Counted from the stretch's first letter, positions 1 through 11,500 are shown. The stretch is DNA of 64,000 nucleotides from Pseudonocardia sp. CNS-004 (GCA_001942185.1 MKJV01000065.1:62001-126000), one strand, 5' to 3'. Numbers and translations: made by a program. The notes: a model not told the origin generated them from the sequence alone.

Positions 1-570
1 GCGGGCGGGTTCCAGGTCGTGCCGCCCACGGTGCTGCGCGACGGCCCGTTCGGGCCGGGCATGGTGCAGATCTGGGTCGACACCGACGAGCACCGCGAGC
101 TCGTGGACGTCTGTAGCCCCAAGGACGTGCCCCCGGGCTGGATCGGGGTGCTGCGGGCTCGCGGCGACCGCGGCGAGCCCGCCGTGCTCGTGCACGCCGA
201 CACCCCCGAGCTGCAGGCGATGGCCGCGTTCGACGTCGTCGCCAACAACGCCGACCGCAAGGGTGGGCACGTGCTCGCCGGGGTCGACGGCAACGTCTAC
301 GGCGTGGACCACGGCCTGTGCCTGCACACCGACGAGAAGCTGCGCACGGTGCTGTGGGGCTGGGTCGGCAAGCCGCTGCCGCGGCCGGTGGTGGAGATGC
401 TGGAGCGGCTGCGCGGTGAGCTGGGTGGAGCGCTGTCCGAGGCGCTGTCCGAGCACATCACGCGGCGCGAGCTGCGCACGCTCGTGCGGCGGGTGGAGCA
501 CCTGCTCGACGAGTCCTGCTACCCCGAGCCGTCGGGCTACGGGCCGGCGATCCCCTGGCCGGCTTTCTGA
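1..570 (+). CDS. SCO1664-family protein, 5' end outside window
   Basis: The reading frame is open from base 1, so the start lies upstream and about 190 residues are visible. The core carries the pattern NNADRKGGH at about residue 82 and GVDHGLCLH at about residue 101. These resemble the catalytic and metal-binding loops of phosphatidylinositol-kinase-like folds and mark the actinobacterial SCO1664 family, whose substrate is unknown. The C-terminal third is helical with an LxxRxExLL pattern. In related genomes this family often sits near mycothiol ligase and DUF3090 genes. Here it is followed by about 200 bp of non-coding DNA and then a SARP regulator. The family call is fairly secure; function is not. 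Confidence 0.7.
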   Translation, partial: AGGFQVVPPTVLRDGPFGPGMVQIWVDTDEHRELVDVCSPKDVPPGWIGVLRARGDRGEPAVLVHADTPELQAMAAFDVVANNADRKGGHVLAGVDGNVYGVDHGLCLHTDEKLRTVLWGWVGKPLPRPVVEMLERLRGELGGALSEALSEHITRRELRTLVRRVEHLLDESCYPEPSGYGPAIPWPAF

Positions 571-774
571 CCCTTGCCCGGCGGGCTCCGATGCGGTTTC
601 TCGGCAGGCCGCCGAACGGCCGAACTTGGAATCACAGGGACCCACAATCGGCTCCGTGTGTTCGTAACAACTCTGTGAGAAGTCACGACCACAACCGGTG
701 ATGGGAGTCGGGGGCTGCGCCGGTAGCGGTCGTCGGGCGCTGTCCGGGTGCGAGACTGCCGTCGAGGGGGTCCG

Positions 775-1829
775 GTGCGTCATCCCTTACTGGAGACTGC
801 GGCCCGACTACTCAGGGAGCAGCGCTACGCGGAGGCTGCCCGTGTGGTGCGGGTGCTGGAGCGGGACATCGCCGCCTCGGGCGACATGGTCCGGGCCGGC
901 ATGCTGCGTGCGGCGCTCGAGCTGTGCCTGGCGTGCGAGGAGCAGCAGGCCGTGCTCGAGACACATCTCCGGATAGAGGCCACGCTGCGTATCCGGCTGC
1001 AGGTGATGCTCGGCGAAGCATCGGCGTGGCGGACCCCCCGGCCCCGTGCGTCACGGCGGCCGAGCTGCCGCGGCCACCGGACCTGGCCATTCACTTCCTC
1101 GGCCCGACGCAGGTCCACCGGGGCGGCACGCTGCTCGCGCCGTGGCCGAACCGCCGGGTCAAGTCACTGTTCAAGTACCTGGTCATGCACCGGGGGCGTC
1201 CGGCGCCGAAGGAACTGCTGATGGATCGGTTCTGGCCGGAGGCGCGGGCGGACGCCGCACGCAACAGCCTCAACGTCGCCGTCCACGGTCTGCGCCGCTT
1301 CCTGCGGGCCGGCGACGACGGGGTGAACCACGTCCTGTTCAACGAGGACTGCTATGCGCTGAACCCCATGGTGTCGCTCTGGGTGGACGTCGAGGAGTTC
1401 GAACGGAAGGTCTCTGCGGGTTGCCGGGGCGACCACGGGATCGCCGTGGCCGACGCGCTCCAGGAGGCGGCCGCCTTGTACCGGGGACCGCTGTTCGAGG
1501 ACGAACCCTACGAGGAATGGTCCGCAGGATCGCGCCGCAGGTTGCAGGAAGCGTATGTGGACGTGCTGGAGCGCCTGTGCAACCACCATCTCGCTGCGGG
1601 CGACCACGCCGCTTGTGCGGATGCCGGACGCAAGATCCTCGCTCTCGAGCCGGCCCACGAGAAGGCGCATGCCGCGCTGATGCGCTGCTTCGCGCGCCAA
1701 GGTCGCTACTCCCGTGCGCACCGCCAGTACCAGGACTGCGTGGGCGAACTACGCGCCGGCCTAAACCTGCCCCCGAGCGAGCTCACGAACCAGCTCTTCG
1801 CCCGCATCCGGGCACGCGAACCCGTCTGA
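775..1829 (+). CDS. SARP/BTAD-family transcriptional regulator, frameshifted
   Basis: GTG start at 775 follows a strong GAGGGGG ribosome site. The first ~85 codons (frame 1) encode a helical, TPR-like segment (ETAARLLREQRYAEA...). Near 1020-1040 the coding signal moves to frame 3, where the winged-helix OmpR-like DNA-binding domain starts (LAIHFLGPTQVHRGG, then SLFKYLVMHRGRPAPKELLMD) and runs into a bacterial transcriptional activation domain ending SELTNQLFARI. The join lies beside a C6 run. If the base loss is real, the DNA-binding part could only be made from an internal start such as GTG 1026. SARPs usually activate specialised metabolism, but no such cluster is visible. The genes downstream on the same strand are small unknowns. 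Confidence 0.7.
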
Positions 1830-1903
1830 GAGGGCGGATCCGTTCCTCTCGTGCGACCATTTCCCGCGGACCTGCCCGGACGGAGACCCCGCGTGGAGGC
1901 CAC

Positions 1904-2200
1904 ATGGGATTCCCTGCCCTGCCGCAGTCCCGGCACGAGATGGTGCTCGAGCCGGAAGCGGACTCGGACACCGAGCGCTGGACGTGCCCCACCTGCGGGC
2001 GCGTGATGGTGGTCCGTTGGTTCCCGGAGTTCGAGCACGTCATCGTCCGTGCGGGCGACGAGCAAGCGATCCACACGGGCGGCAAGGGCGGCGCCGAGGT
2101 GGGTTCCGTCGCCGTCGTCGCGGAGGAAGGCGAACGGGAACGCGCTCACCGGGAGTGGCTCGCCGAGAACGGCATCGCCTGGGACGGACCGGCCGCCTGA
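1904..2200 (+). CDS. small CPxCG zinc-finger-like protein
   Basis: 98-residue protein with an ATG preceded by GGAGG at 1895-1899, which selects this start. The middle holds a single CPTCGRVMVVRW knuckle (about residues 28-39). One CxxC pair alone cannot complete a Zn site, so dimerisation or a partner would be needed. The N-terminal part is acidic, and the C-terminus (EWLAENGIAWDG) is typical of short actinobacterial orphans. It lies 74 bp behind the SARP gene on the same strand and may be co-transcribed. Function unknown. Confidence 0.6.
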   Translation: MGFPALPQSRHEMVLEPEADSDTERWTCPTCGRVMVVRWFPEFEHVIVRAGDEQAIHTGGKGGAEVGSVAVVAEEGERERAHREWLAENGIAWDGPAA

Positions 2201-2208
2201 CGTCGCGA

Positions 2209-2646
2209 TCAGATGTGCGGTGCGCGTGGACGCCTTCTCCTCCGGAGTTCGGTCAGGATGGTGTCCGGGTCGTGTCGCGCGGGGTGGAACCGGAAGGTGC
2301 CGAGTTCGGTGAACCCGGCCACCGACCCGGCGTCGGCAGGCGTGGACCGGCGACTCAGGGTCGCGATGCCCCGATAGGTTGCGGCGGCCGGACCTGCATC
2401 CGGGCCGTCGATCTCCACCTCGATGACGTGCCGTGATCGACTGCCATGGGAGGCCACCGTCTGCTCGTGGCGGATCGGCGGCCCGCCGTCCGACGGATCG
2501 AGGACGACGCCGACGAGCCAGCGATCCCCGGCGGCCCCCGAGCCCGGTGCCGTCCACTCGACGTGGGCGATCCGGGCCGGTTGCCGGGGAGCCGGCGGGA
2601 ACCGGAAATCGACGAGCAACGTGACCGATGGTTCCGCGTGATCCAC
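2209..2646 (-). CDS. hypothetical protein
   Basis: 145 residues from a GTG start at 2646. No family recognised. The N-terminal half alternates beta-like stretches (VTLLVDFRF, WLVGVVLDP), the middle is Gly/Asp-rich (VIEVEIDGPDAGP), and the tail is very basic (TELRRRRRPR). No signal peptide or membrane segment. It converges on the zinc-knuckle gene with 8 bp between the stops and lies downstream of another unknown minus-strand gene (2731-3195), with which it may form a two-gene unit. Confidence 0.5.
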   Translation of the reverse strand: MDHAEPSVTLLVDFRFPPAPRQPARIAHVEWTAPGSGAAGDRWLVGVVLDPSDGGPPIRHEQTVASHGSRSRHVIEVEIDGPDAGPAAATYRGIATLSRRSTPADAGSVAGFTELGTFRFHPARHDPDTILTELRRRRRPRAPHI

Positions 2647-2730
2647 ACCGGCCCCCCTCGTACACCGCCGGCCGCGCCGCAGGACAGGCGCGGGCCGGCG
2701 GCCGACGTGCTGCCGGCGAACCGGCAGTGT

Positions 2731-3195
2731 TCAGATGACGTGCAGGAGCGTCCCGTCCTGGAACGCCGAGACGATGCGACGGACGTTCGGGTCCTGCGCG
2801 ACGAGCTGGGTCAGTACCCGGAAGGTCCCCTCGGTCTCATTCGGAGGGATCTGCAGCTGCCCCGCCGGTCCGGTCGTGAACGACACCGAGGTGTAGGGCA
2901 TCTCGATCTGGCCCCCGACGACCGCCGCGGTCACGCTGCCCCCGTTGAGCCTGAAGTTGAGGCCGTCCTCGATGCGTTGGAAGTGGTGCTGGACGTCGAA
3001 CACCTTGCCGTTCAAGAGCGGGGCATGGGGCCCCTTCAACGTGAACTTCGTGTTCAGCGTGAAGGTGTTGGGCTCGTCGATGATCGCGCCCGGCGCCTCC
3101 AGCGTTCCGCCTAGGGCCACAGTCTCGACGGCCGTGACGTCGTCCATCGCGACGACAAGGTCGCCCGATCGGGTTGATGCTACTGCTGGTGCCAT
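2731..3195 (-). CDS. hypothetical protein, beta-rich
   Basis: 154 residues from ATG 3195, chosen over the GTG at 3279 because GGAGGA lies 3 nt upstream of it. The sequence is rich in Thr, Val and Phe with repeated strand-like segments (NTFTLNTKFTLKGP, GGQIEMPYTSVSFTTG) and ends LVAQDPNVRRIVSAFQDGTLLHVI. No signal peptide, so a cytoplasmic beta-sandwich seems likely. No family recognised. It sits upstream of the other unknown gene at 2209-2646 on the same strand. Confidence 0.5.
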   Translation of the reverse strand: MAPAVASTRSGDLVVAMDDVTAVETVALGGTLEAPGAIIDEPNTFTLNTKFTLKGPHAPLLNGKVFDVQHHFQRIEDGLNFRLNGGSVTAAVVGGQIEMPYTSVSFTTGPAGQLQIPPNETEGTFRVLTQLVAQDPNVRRIVSAFQDGTLLHVI

Positions 3196-3324
3196 GACTC
3201 CTCCGTGATTGATGACGGTGGGATCGCGACCTCGACGGCGACCACACTTCTCGATGAGGGAGACAGTGTGACCCCGCACGCTTAACCGGGAATTAACCGG
3301 CGCTTCGCGGACGCGCTGAACGCG

Positions 3325-4733
3325 TCAGAGAGCCGCCGCCGTGGCCATCTCCGCGATGCCCCGTTCGATCCGGTCGGTGGTGACGGAGCCGTAGCCGACC
3401 ACGAGGCCCGGCCGGGACCGGCCCGCCTGCGCGTAGGCGGAGAGCGGGATCGCGCCCAGCCCGCCGGGGACGTGCGCCATGGCGTCCAGGGCGTCGGGCG
3501 GCACCGGGCGCTGTGGTACGAGCACGGCGTGCAGGCCCGCGGCGACGCCGGTGACCGCCCAGCCGGGCAGGTGGGCGGCCACGGCGGCCAGCAGCGCCCG
3601 GCGTCGCTCCGCGTACCGCACGGCCGTCCGGCGGATGTGCCGGTCGAGCGCGCCGGTCTCGATGAACACCGCGAGCGCGACCTGGTCGAGCACCGGCTCG
3701 GCGATGTCGGCCCAGTGCTTGACCTCGGTGAGGGTGGTGGCGAGCCAGGCCGGTGCGACGACCCAGCCGAGACGCAGGCCGGGAGCGAGGGTCTTGGAGA
3801 TGCTGCCGCCGTACACCACGCGGTCGGGAGCGAGGCCCTGCAGCGCGCCGACGGGCGAGCGGTCGTAGCGGTACTCGGCGTCGTAGTCGTCCTCGACCAC
3901 CACGCGTCGTTCGCTGTGGCCCACTCCAGGAGGGCCGTGCGGCGGGTGGGTGCGAGCACGGCGCCGGTGGGGAACTGGTGGGCGGGCGTCACGGAGACAG
4001 CGCGCAGCCCGGAGGCCGCCAGGACGTCGACGTCGATGCCGTGCTCGTCCACCGGGACCGGGTGCGTCTCGAGGCCGCCGATGCGGAACGTCTCGACGAC
4101 GCCGACCGAGCCGGGGTCCTCCACCCCGATCCCCCGGACGTCGTGGCGGACCAGCGTCTCGGCGATCACGCGGGCGGCCTGCGCGAACCCGCCGGTGACG
4201 ACGATCCGGTCCAGCGGGGCGACGACGGCGCGGGTGCGCCCCAGGTAGGCGGCGAGGGCGCGGCGCAGCCGGGGATGGCCGCGCGGATCGCCGTAGCCCA
4301 GCTCGGCGTCGGGCAGTGACCGCATCGCGGTCTCGAGGGCCCGCAGCCACTCGGTGCGCGGGAACGCGCCCAGTGCCGGCACGCCCGGGTTTCCCGGCTC
4401 GAACGGCCGCACCGGCGCCGGGGCCGCGCTCGGCTCGGTGTGGACGTCGCTCACGACGGTGCCGCGCCCGGTGTGCGCCTGCAGGTAGCCCTCGGCCACG
4501 AGCTGCTCGTACGCACGCACGACGACGCCGCGCGACACCGCCAGGTCGGTGGCGAGGCTCCGCGACGCGGGCAGACGTGTGCCGGCGGGAAGCCGCCCGC
4601 CGCGCACCGCGTGGCGCAGCGCGTCGGCGAGCCCGTCGGCCAGTGCCCGGGAGCCGCGCGTCCTGAGGTCGCCGAGCTCGATGTAGAGGCCCGGATTGGT
4701 CCCGTTGATCACGGGCTCGGTGGACTCGGTCAC
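3325..4733 (-). CDS. MocR/PdxR-type GntR-aminotransferase regulator, frameshifted
   Basis: GTG start at 4733. Residues 1-100 form a GntR winged helix (LPASRSLATDLAVSRGVVVRAYEQL), followed by a class-I aminotransferase domain. The PLP fold is visible as GGFAQAARVIAE, DDYDAEYRYD and the Schiff-base lysine in GGSISKTLAPG. Near 3905 the frame changes between ATANDA and VVVEDDYDAEY, consistent with one or two lost bases. MocR proteins sense PLP or amino-acid derivatives and usually control a divergent neighbour, here the B3/B4 protein 28 bp away. Both domains are otherwise complete, so the break is probably an assembly error. Confidence 0.82.
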
Positions 4734-4748
4734 GGGACCAGTCTGGCC

Positions 4749-4754
4749 TAGCGT
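4749..4754 (+). promoter_or_regulatory. leaderless -10 box of B3/B4 gene
   Basis: TAGCGT lies 7 nt before GTG 4762. It is inside the only 28 bp separating this gene from the divergent MocR start at 4733, so any MocR operator must overlap one of the two starts. Confidence 0.45.
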
Positions 4755-4761
4755 GGCCGGC

Positions 4762-5478
4762 GTGTTCCGCTACGACCGAGCCGTGCTCGACCGGTACGCG
4801 GCTGTCCGCGCCGGAATCGTCCACGCATCCGGCCTGACCAACGACCCCACGCCACCTGCGCTGTTGCAGCGCTACCGCACGACCCAGGAGGAGGTCGCGC
4901 TGCGGCTCGCGGCCACCCCGCCCGCCGAGTTCCCGTCGATCGCGGCCTGGCGGCGCGCGTTCGCCGGCTTCGGTGCGAAGCCGACGCAGTACCGCAGCGC
5001 CGCCGAGGCGCTGCTGCGCAGGCTGGCCAAGCACGGCGACATCCCGTCGATCAACACCCTCGTCGACATCGGCAACCTCGTGTCCATCCGGTACGCGCTG
5101 CCGGTCGCGGTCGTGGATCTCGCCGGGATCGACGGCGAGATCACCGTGCGGTTCGCCACCGGTGCCGAGCGGTTCACCGACCTCGGCTCCTCCGAGGCGG
5201 TCGCGCCGGAACCGGGGGAGGTGGTGTTCGTCGACCGGTCCGGGGTGGCGTGCGCCCGGCGCTGGTGCTGGCGGCAGAGCGCGCAGAGCGCGACCCGGGC
5301 GACGACCACCGACGCGCTGGTCGTCGTGGAGGGTCTGCACGAGGACGCCGACCGTGACGTCGCCGCGGCGCGGGAGGAGATCGTGGCGCTGCTCGCGGAG
5401 TTCCGGCCCGGCGCGACGACGAGCCTGGTATCAGCAGGGCCACCTTCTCCACCGGTTCGTGCAGATCGCGAGGACTAG
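4762..5478 (+). CDS. B3/B4 tRNA-binding-domain protein
   Basis: 238 residues from GTG 4762. A TAGCGT -10 box ends 7 nt before this codon, which suggests leaderless transcription and decides the start over GTG 4753. The body matches stand-alone proteins with the B3/B4 fold of phenylalanyl-tRNA synthetase beta chain: helical N-terminus, then FGAKPTQYRSAAEALLRRL, SINTLVDIGNLVSIRYALPV, and a late ALVVVEGLHE segment. Stand-alone members are proposed to edit or bind aminoacyl-tRNA, but activity is rarely shown. It diverges from a MocR regulator. Confidence 0.78.
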   Translation: MFRYDRAVLDRYAAVRAGIVHASGLTNDPTPPALLQRYRTTQEEVALRLAATPPAEFPSIAAWRRAFAGFGAKPTQYRSAAEALLRRLAKHGDIPSINTLVDIGNLVSIRYALPVAVVDLAGIDGEITVRFATGAERFTDLGSSEAVAPEPGEVVFVDRSGVACARRWCWRQSAQSATRATTTDALVVVEGLHEDADRDVAAAREEIVALLAEFRPGATTSLVSAGPPSPPVRADRED

Positions 5479-5525
5479 CGTCGGACGCAGCCCTGATCGG
5501 CACACACAGGCACGGAGGATCACCA

Positions 5526-6392
5526 GTGGACATCGGTCTGCACATCGCGGACTTCACCTACCCGTCGGGCCCGGCGCGACTCGCCGAGGACCTGACGCGC
5601 ATCGCCACCGCGGCCGAGGACGCCGGGCTCACCCGCGTGAGCGTCATGGACCACGTGTGGCAGATCGAGATGCTCGGCCCACCCGAGCACGAGATGCTCG
5701 AGGCGTACACGACGCTGGGCTACCTGGCCGCCCGCACGTCCCGCGTCGAGCTGCTCGCGTGGGTCACGGCCGTGAGCTACCGCGAGCCCGGCATGCTCGC
5801 CAAGCTCGTCAGCACGCTCGACGTGCTGTCCGGTGGGCGCGCCATGCTCGGCATCGGGGCCGCGTGGAACGGCGACGAGGCGCGCGGGCTCGGGCTGCCG
5901 TTCCCGGGTACCGCGGAGCGCTTCGAGCGGCTCGAGGAGACGCTGCAGATCGTGCAGCAGATGTGGAGCGACAGCGAGGAGCCCTACGCCGGCACGCACT
6001 ACCGGCTCGACCGCACCTTGAACCGGCCTCAGCCGCTGCGCCGCCCGCCGATCCTGATCGGTGGGGGCGGGGAGAAGAAGACGCTGCGGCTGGTGGCGCA
6101 GTACGCGCAGGCGTGCAACCTGTTCAACAGCCCCGACCTGGAGCGCAAGCTCGACATCCTGCGTGGGCACTGCGAGGCGGTGGGGCGTGACTACGACGAG
6201 ATCGAGAAGACCGTCATGTCCCCGCTCGACGTCGGGGAGCGCGGCGAGAACGTGGACGCGCTGCGCGCCGACCTGGAGCGGCTCGCGAAGCTCGGCGTGC
6301 AGGAGGTGCACGGCTGGGTACCGCGGGTGTGGGAGCTGACCCCGCTGGAGATCATCGGCCGGGAGCTCGTGCCGGCGGCGAAAGAACTCTGA
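5526..6392 (+). CDS. LLM-class F420-dependent oxidoreductase
   Basis: 288 residues from GTG 5526, with GGAGG at 5515-5519. TIM-barrel luciferase-like fold: DIGLHIADFTYP at the N-terminus, SVMDHVWQ near residue 40, ELLAWVTAVSYREPGMLAK and LDVLSGGRAMLGIGAAW near 80-120, and RPPILIGGGGEKKTLRLVA near 180. The LLM signature and organism type point to F420 as cofactor. The substrate cannot be read from sequence. It converges on rpsT; a strong shared hairpin lies between the two stops. Confidence 0.85.
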   Translation: MDIGLHIADFTYPSGPARLAEDLTRIATAAEDAGLTRVSVMDHVWQIEMLGPPEHEMLEAYTTLGYLAARTSRVELLAWVTAVSYREPGMLAKLVSTLDVLSGGRAMLGIGAAWNGDEARGLGLPFPGTAERFERLEETLQIVQQMWSDSEEPYAGTHYRLDRTLNRPQPLRRPPILIGGGGEKKTLRLVAQYAQACNLFNSPDLERKLDILRGHCEAVGRDYDEIEKTVMSPLDVGERGENVDALRADLERLAKLGVQEVHGWVPRVWELTPLEIIGRELVPAAKEL

Positions 6393-6404
6393 CCGGGCAA
6401 CACA

Positions 6405-6438
6405 ACGGCGCGATCCGCATCTCGCGGATCGGCGCCGT
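6405..6438. terminator. bidirectional terminator hairpin
   Basis: Inverted repeat of 14-15 bp (ACGGCGCGATCCGC against GCGGATCGGCGCCGT, one bulged base) around the loop ATCTC. It sits between the convergent stops of the LLM oxidoreductase (6392) and rpsT (6449). No U-tract is present on either side, as is common in actinobacteria. Confidence 0.65.
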
Positions 6439-6448
6439 GGTGTCGGTA

Positions 6449-6709
6449 TCAGAGCGCGTCGACGCGCTTGGCCATCGCCGACTTGCGGTTGGCGGCCTGG
6501 TTCTTGTGGATGACGCCCTTGCTGGCGGCCTTGTCCAGGGCCCTGGCGGCCGTGCGCTGCAGCTGGGTGGCCTTCTCGGTGTCGCCTGCCTCGGCGGCCT
6601 CGCGGAACTGGCGCACCGCCGTGCGGACTGCGGACTTGACCGACTTGTTGCGCAGGCGGCGCTTCTCGTTGGTCTTGACCCGCTTGATCTGGGACTTGAT
6701 GTTGGCCAC
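6449..6709 (-). CDS. rpsT: 30S ribosomal protein S20
   Basis: 86 residues, the normal bS20 length. GTG start at 6709 gives [21 protein letters not shown], the standard N-terminus; GAGG lies 8 nt upstream. The body is a strongly basic helical bundle ending [14 protein letters not shown]20 binds 16S rRNA early in small-subunit assembly. It is monocistronic here, with its own terminator at 6405-6438. Confidence 0.97.
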   Translation of the reverse strand: MANIKSQIKRVKTNEKRRLRNKSVKSAVRTAVRQFREAAEAGDTEKATQLQRTAARALDKAASKGVIHKNQAANRKSAMAKRVDAL

Positions 6710-6860
6710 GCGAATGCCTCGAGTTCTTCCTGCCGGGTGGACTGCTCGCTCTCCGCACCGGCGGCGGGGATCGTACGTCACGCCGGGCGCTCGACGATCC
6801 ATGCTACAGCGCGCCTGATCCCACAGGAAATCGCCCCGGTCGAGGCGGATCGGGCGGTGC

Positions 6861-8573
6861 TCAGCGGTGGGCGATCGGGACCGCGGCGCCGCTCACCACC
6901 GTGTTGCCGCCCGCGTGCTTGGCGCGGTACATGGCGGCGTCGGCCGCGGCGAGCGCGGCCGACGGCTCGCCGCCCACCGGTGCGCGCACCACCCCGATCG
7001 ACGTGGTGACGCCCGCCGCGACGTCGACCGGCAGCGCGGCCACGGCCCGGGCGGCGCGCTGCAGCGCCGCGCGCGCCACCGCGAGCGGCGTGGCCGGCAT
7101 GAGCACGACGAACTCGTCGCCGCCGTAGCGGGCGACGAGGTCCTGCCCGCGCAGGGTCGAGCGCAGGCAGCCGGCGATCTCACGCAGCACCGCGTCGCCC
7201 GCGGCGTGCGACCGGGCGTCGTTGACGTCCTTGAACCCGTCGAGGTCGATCAGTGCGACGGAGTACGGGTGGCCCGCCGGGTCGGAGCCGATCTCCGCCA
7301 TCCGCATGTCCAGCGCGCGTCGGTTGGGCAGCCCGGTGAGCGGGTCCTCCAGCGCCTGGGCGGCGATGGCGCCGTGCTCGCGGGCGAGCCGCTGGTGCTC
7401 GAAGTGGCTGCGCAGCGCCGTGTGGCGGGCCTCGCGCAGTGCCCACAGCTCGCTCTCCAGCGCCGCCGCGTAGAGCTGCAGTGCCTCGGACGGGGCGGCG
7501 CCGCGGGCGATGTGCTCCACGCGGGCGACCTCGCGGTGCAGCGCGAGCGTCAGCACGGTCTGGGAGATGGCCCCGGCCCGCACCTCGGCCTGCAGTGGTT
7601 CGAGTGCTGCGGCGGCGTCGGCCGGGCGTCCCGCCGTCAGCAGGCACCGTGCGGTGGCGATGGCCAGGAGGATGCGGTCCTCGGGGAAGTGTGCCATCGG
7701 GTGCAGGCCGACGAGCATGTCGAGCTGTTCGGGGCCGGGCCTGCACAGCGCGTGAGCCGCGCCGATCACCGAGCACTCCTCGGTGGCGGGCCGGGTGGTG
7801 CGCATCGCGGTGGTCCAGAGGCGGGCCGCGGCGCGTGCGGTCTGCGCCGCGGCGAGGAACCGGGTGGCGGCGCCCCCGTCGCGCCCGCCCCGTTCGAGCC
7901 GCAGCGCCCACGACAGCTGCAGCCGCACGCGGTTGAGGTGGTGCACGAGCCGGTCCATCTCCGAACCGGCCTTCTCGGAGACGGCGATGGCGCGCCGGGA
8001 CACCTCGTCGGCCAGTTCGTGCGAGCCGAGCTTGATGAGCACGAGCACGAGCCCGTTGAGGCTGTGGGCGAGGTGACCCGACCAGCGGACCGGGTCCTGA
8101 CCCGGCGCGGGCGCCGTGATCTCGACGAGGATGGCGAACGCGGTGGCGGCGTCGGCCAGCGCGTTCTCGGCGTGGCCGAACACGGCGGTGCGGTGGGCGC
8201 GCAGCGTGGCGGCCTCGCCGAGGCGGAGCGGGTCGGCGTCGATCTCGGCGAGCTCGGCGAACTCCTGCAGCAGTGCTTCGACGTCATCGGCGTCGGCCTC
8301 GTCCTCGCCGAGGAGCCGGACCATGATGCTGATCCGCAGCAGTTCGGAGACCACCATGGCCGGGCCGCGGCCGCGGGCCTGGTCGAGCATCGCGTCGAGG
8401 CCGCGCCGCGCGGCGGCCTTGCCCTCCCGGTCGGCGCGCTGGTCGTAACGGAGTTTGGTGAGCGCCCGCGTGACGATCTGCTCCTCGGTGAGGTGGGCGG
8501 TGTCCTGCACGCACGTGCACTCGGCGGCGCCTCTGAGGAGGGCGCACTCGCCGACCGTGCGCGTTGGGGTCAC
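6861..8573 (-). CDS. GGDEF diguanylate cyclase with helical repeat sensor region
   Basis: 570 residues from GTG 8573, which has GGAG six bases upstream; upstream in-frame ATGs lack such a site. Residues ~1-400 are Ala/Leu-rich helices resembling TPR or MalT-like repeats with no membrane segment. The C-terminal ~165 residues are a GGDEF domain starting [13 protein letters not shown], with an intact [10 protein letters not shown] active loop and TTSIGVV. The upstream RxxD inhibitory site appears as RSTLRGQD. It should make cyclic di-GMP from two GTP in the cytosol. The TPR-like half may bind a partner. It diverges from mscL across 275 bp. Confidence 0.85.
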   Translation of the reverse strand: MTPTRTVGECALLRGAAECTCVQDTAHLTEEQIVTRALTKLRYDQRADREGKAAARRGLDAMLDQARGRGPAMVVSELLRISIMVRLLGEDEADADDVEALLQEFAELAEIDADPLRLGEAATLRAHRTAVFGHAENALADAATAFAILVEITAPAPGQDPVRWSGHLAHSLNGLVLVLIKLGSHELADEVSRRAIAVSEKAGSEMDRLVHHLNRVRLQLSWALRLERGGRDGGAATRFLAAAQTARAAARLWTTAMRTTRPATEECSVIGAAHALCRPGPEQLDMLVGLHPMAHFPEDRILLAIATARCLLTAGRPADAAAALEPLQAEVRAGAISQTVLTLALHREVARVEHIARGAAPSEALQLYAAALESELWALREARHTALRSHFEHQRLAREHGAIAAQALEDPLTGLPNRRALDMRMAEIGSDPAGHPYSVALIDLDGFKDVNDARSHAAGDAVLREIAGCLRSTLRGQDLVARYGGDEFVVLMPATPLAVARAALQRAARAVAALPVDVAAGVTTSIGVVRAPVGGEPSAALAAADAAMYRAKHAGGNTVVSGAAVPIAHR

Positions 8574-8848
8574 CGCTCGCTCCGGGCTGCTGGGGTCGGT
8601 TGGGCCGGCTCTTGGTCCCCAGAATCGTGGCACGTGGGAGGGCCGCTCCGGGCCGAGACATGACGATCTTGGCCCGAAGATCCAACGGATGGTGTCCATC
8701 CGCTCACCCATCGTGATCGCCCGTGGTCGGGTGGCGGTGCGCACTGCATCAATCGGCGGGCGATGCATGTCGTGACGTGCATCCGTCCGGGCTACGCCCG
8801 ATCATCGGCCGCGACGCGGGCGGTGGAGCCCGCGCTCGGGAGGCGATC

Positions 8849-9307
8849 ATGCGGGGACTGTGGGGCGAGTTCAAGGCGTTCGCGCTCGGCGGCAACATGC
8901 TGGACCTGGCGCTCGGGTTCATCATCGGCACGGCGTTCGCGGGGCTGGTCGACAGCCTTGCGGGCGACGTCATCATGCAGTTCGTGGCGGCGATCTTCGG
9001 GCAGCCCGACTTCTCCGCTCTCACCTTCACGCTCAACGGCTCGGAGATCCGCTACGGCGCCTTCCTGACCGTCGTCATCAACTTCCTGCTGCTGGCGGCC
9101 GTGCTGTTCGGGATGGTCAAGCTGCTCAAGCGGCTCGGGCTGGGCAACTTCAAGGCGCAGGGCAGCCGGGAGTGCCCGCGCTGCAAGGAGTTCGTGGCGA
9201 TCGACGCCACGAAGTGCAAGTACTGCACGGCCGACATCGACCCGGTGGTCGCCGACGACGAGGACGAGGCCCCGCAGGTGGCAACGGAGAAGCGCGTGGC
9301 CGAGTAG
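8849..9307 (+). CDS. mscL: large-conductance mechanosensitive channel with C-terminal zinc ribbon
   Basis: 152 residues; GGGAGG lies just before ATG 8849. Residues 1-15 ([15 protein letters not shown]) are the amphipathic N-terminal helix. TM1 follows ([17 protein letters not shown]), a periplasmic loop to ~70, then TM2 ([16 protein letters not shown]). After TM2 the usual helical bundle is replaced or extended by [18 protein letters not shown] (~108-125), a four-cysteine zinc ribbon, then an acidic tail. MscL pentamers open under membrane tension to release solutes on hypo-osmotic shock. The ribbon is an addition relative to E. coli MscL. Confidence 0.92.
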   Translation: MRGLWGEFKAFALGGNMLDLALGFIIGTAFAGLVDSLAGDVIMQFVAAIFGQPDFSALTFTLNGSEIRYGAFLTVVINFLLLAAVLFGMVKLLKRLGLGNFKAQGSRECPRCKEFVAIDATKCKYCTADIDPVVADDEDEAPQVATEKRVAE

Positions 9308-9375
9308 CTCACCCGTTCGGACTCCCGCGGGGTGCGGCGTGGGACGATGGAGGACCCCGTAGGAGAAGGAACAGA

Positions 9376-11214
<1,839 letters not shown>

Positions 11215-11266
11215 GGCCTCGCGTCGTGAGGCGCGAGCTCGTGCATCACGACGCTACGCTCGCTGC

Positions 11267-11500
11267 GTGAGGACGACGGTCAACCTCGACGACGATGTGG
11301 CGGCCGCCGTGGAGCGGCTCCGGAAGGAACGCGGCATCGGCCTCGGCTCCGCCCTCAACGAGGTGGTCCGGCGCGGGCTGGCCCAGGGTGAGATCCCGAG
11401 GTCGCGCTTCTCCCAGCAGACCTCCTCGGGTGGAGCCCGGATCGACCTGACCGATGTCGCTGCGGCACTCGATCTCCTGGACCGGCCGTCCTCGCGGTGA
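11267..11500 (+). CDS. VapB-type ribbon-helix-helix antitoxin
   Basis: 77 residues from GTG 11267 (VRTTVNLDDDVAAAVERLRKERG), the typical VapB beta-strand plus two helices that dimerise on an operator. The tail (RIDLTDVAAALDLLD) is the usual toxin-neutralising segment. TACGCT ends 6 nt before the GTG, suggesting a leaderless transcript. Its stop overlaps the start of a broken PIN-domain toxin remnant, so it may be an orphan antitoxin. Confidence 0.75.
   Translation: MRTTVNLDDDVAAAVERLRKERGIGLGSALNEVVRRGLAQGEIPRSRFSQQTSSGGARIDLTDVAAALDLLDRPSSR

Noticed and set aside
6867..8663. 598-codon plus-strand open frame opposite the GGDEF gene
   Set aside because: Low-complexity shadow of a clear diguanylate cyclase on the minus strand.
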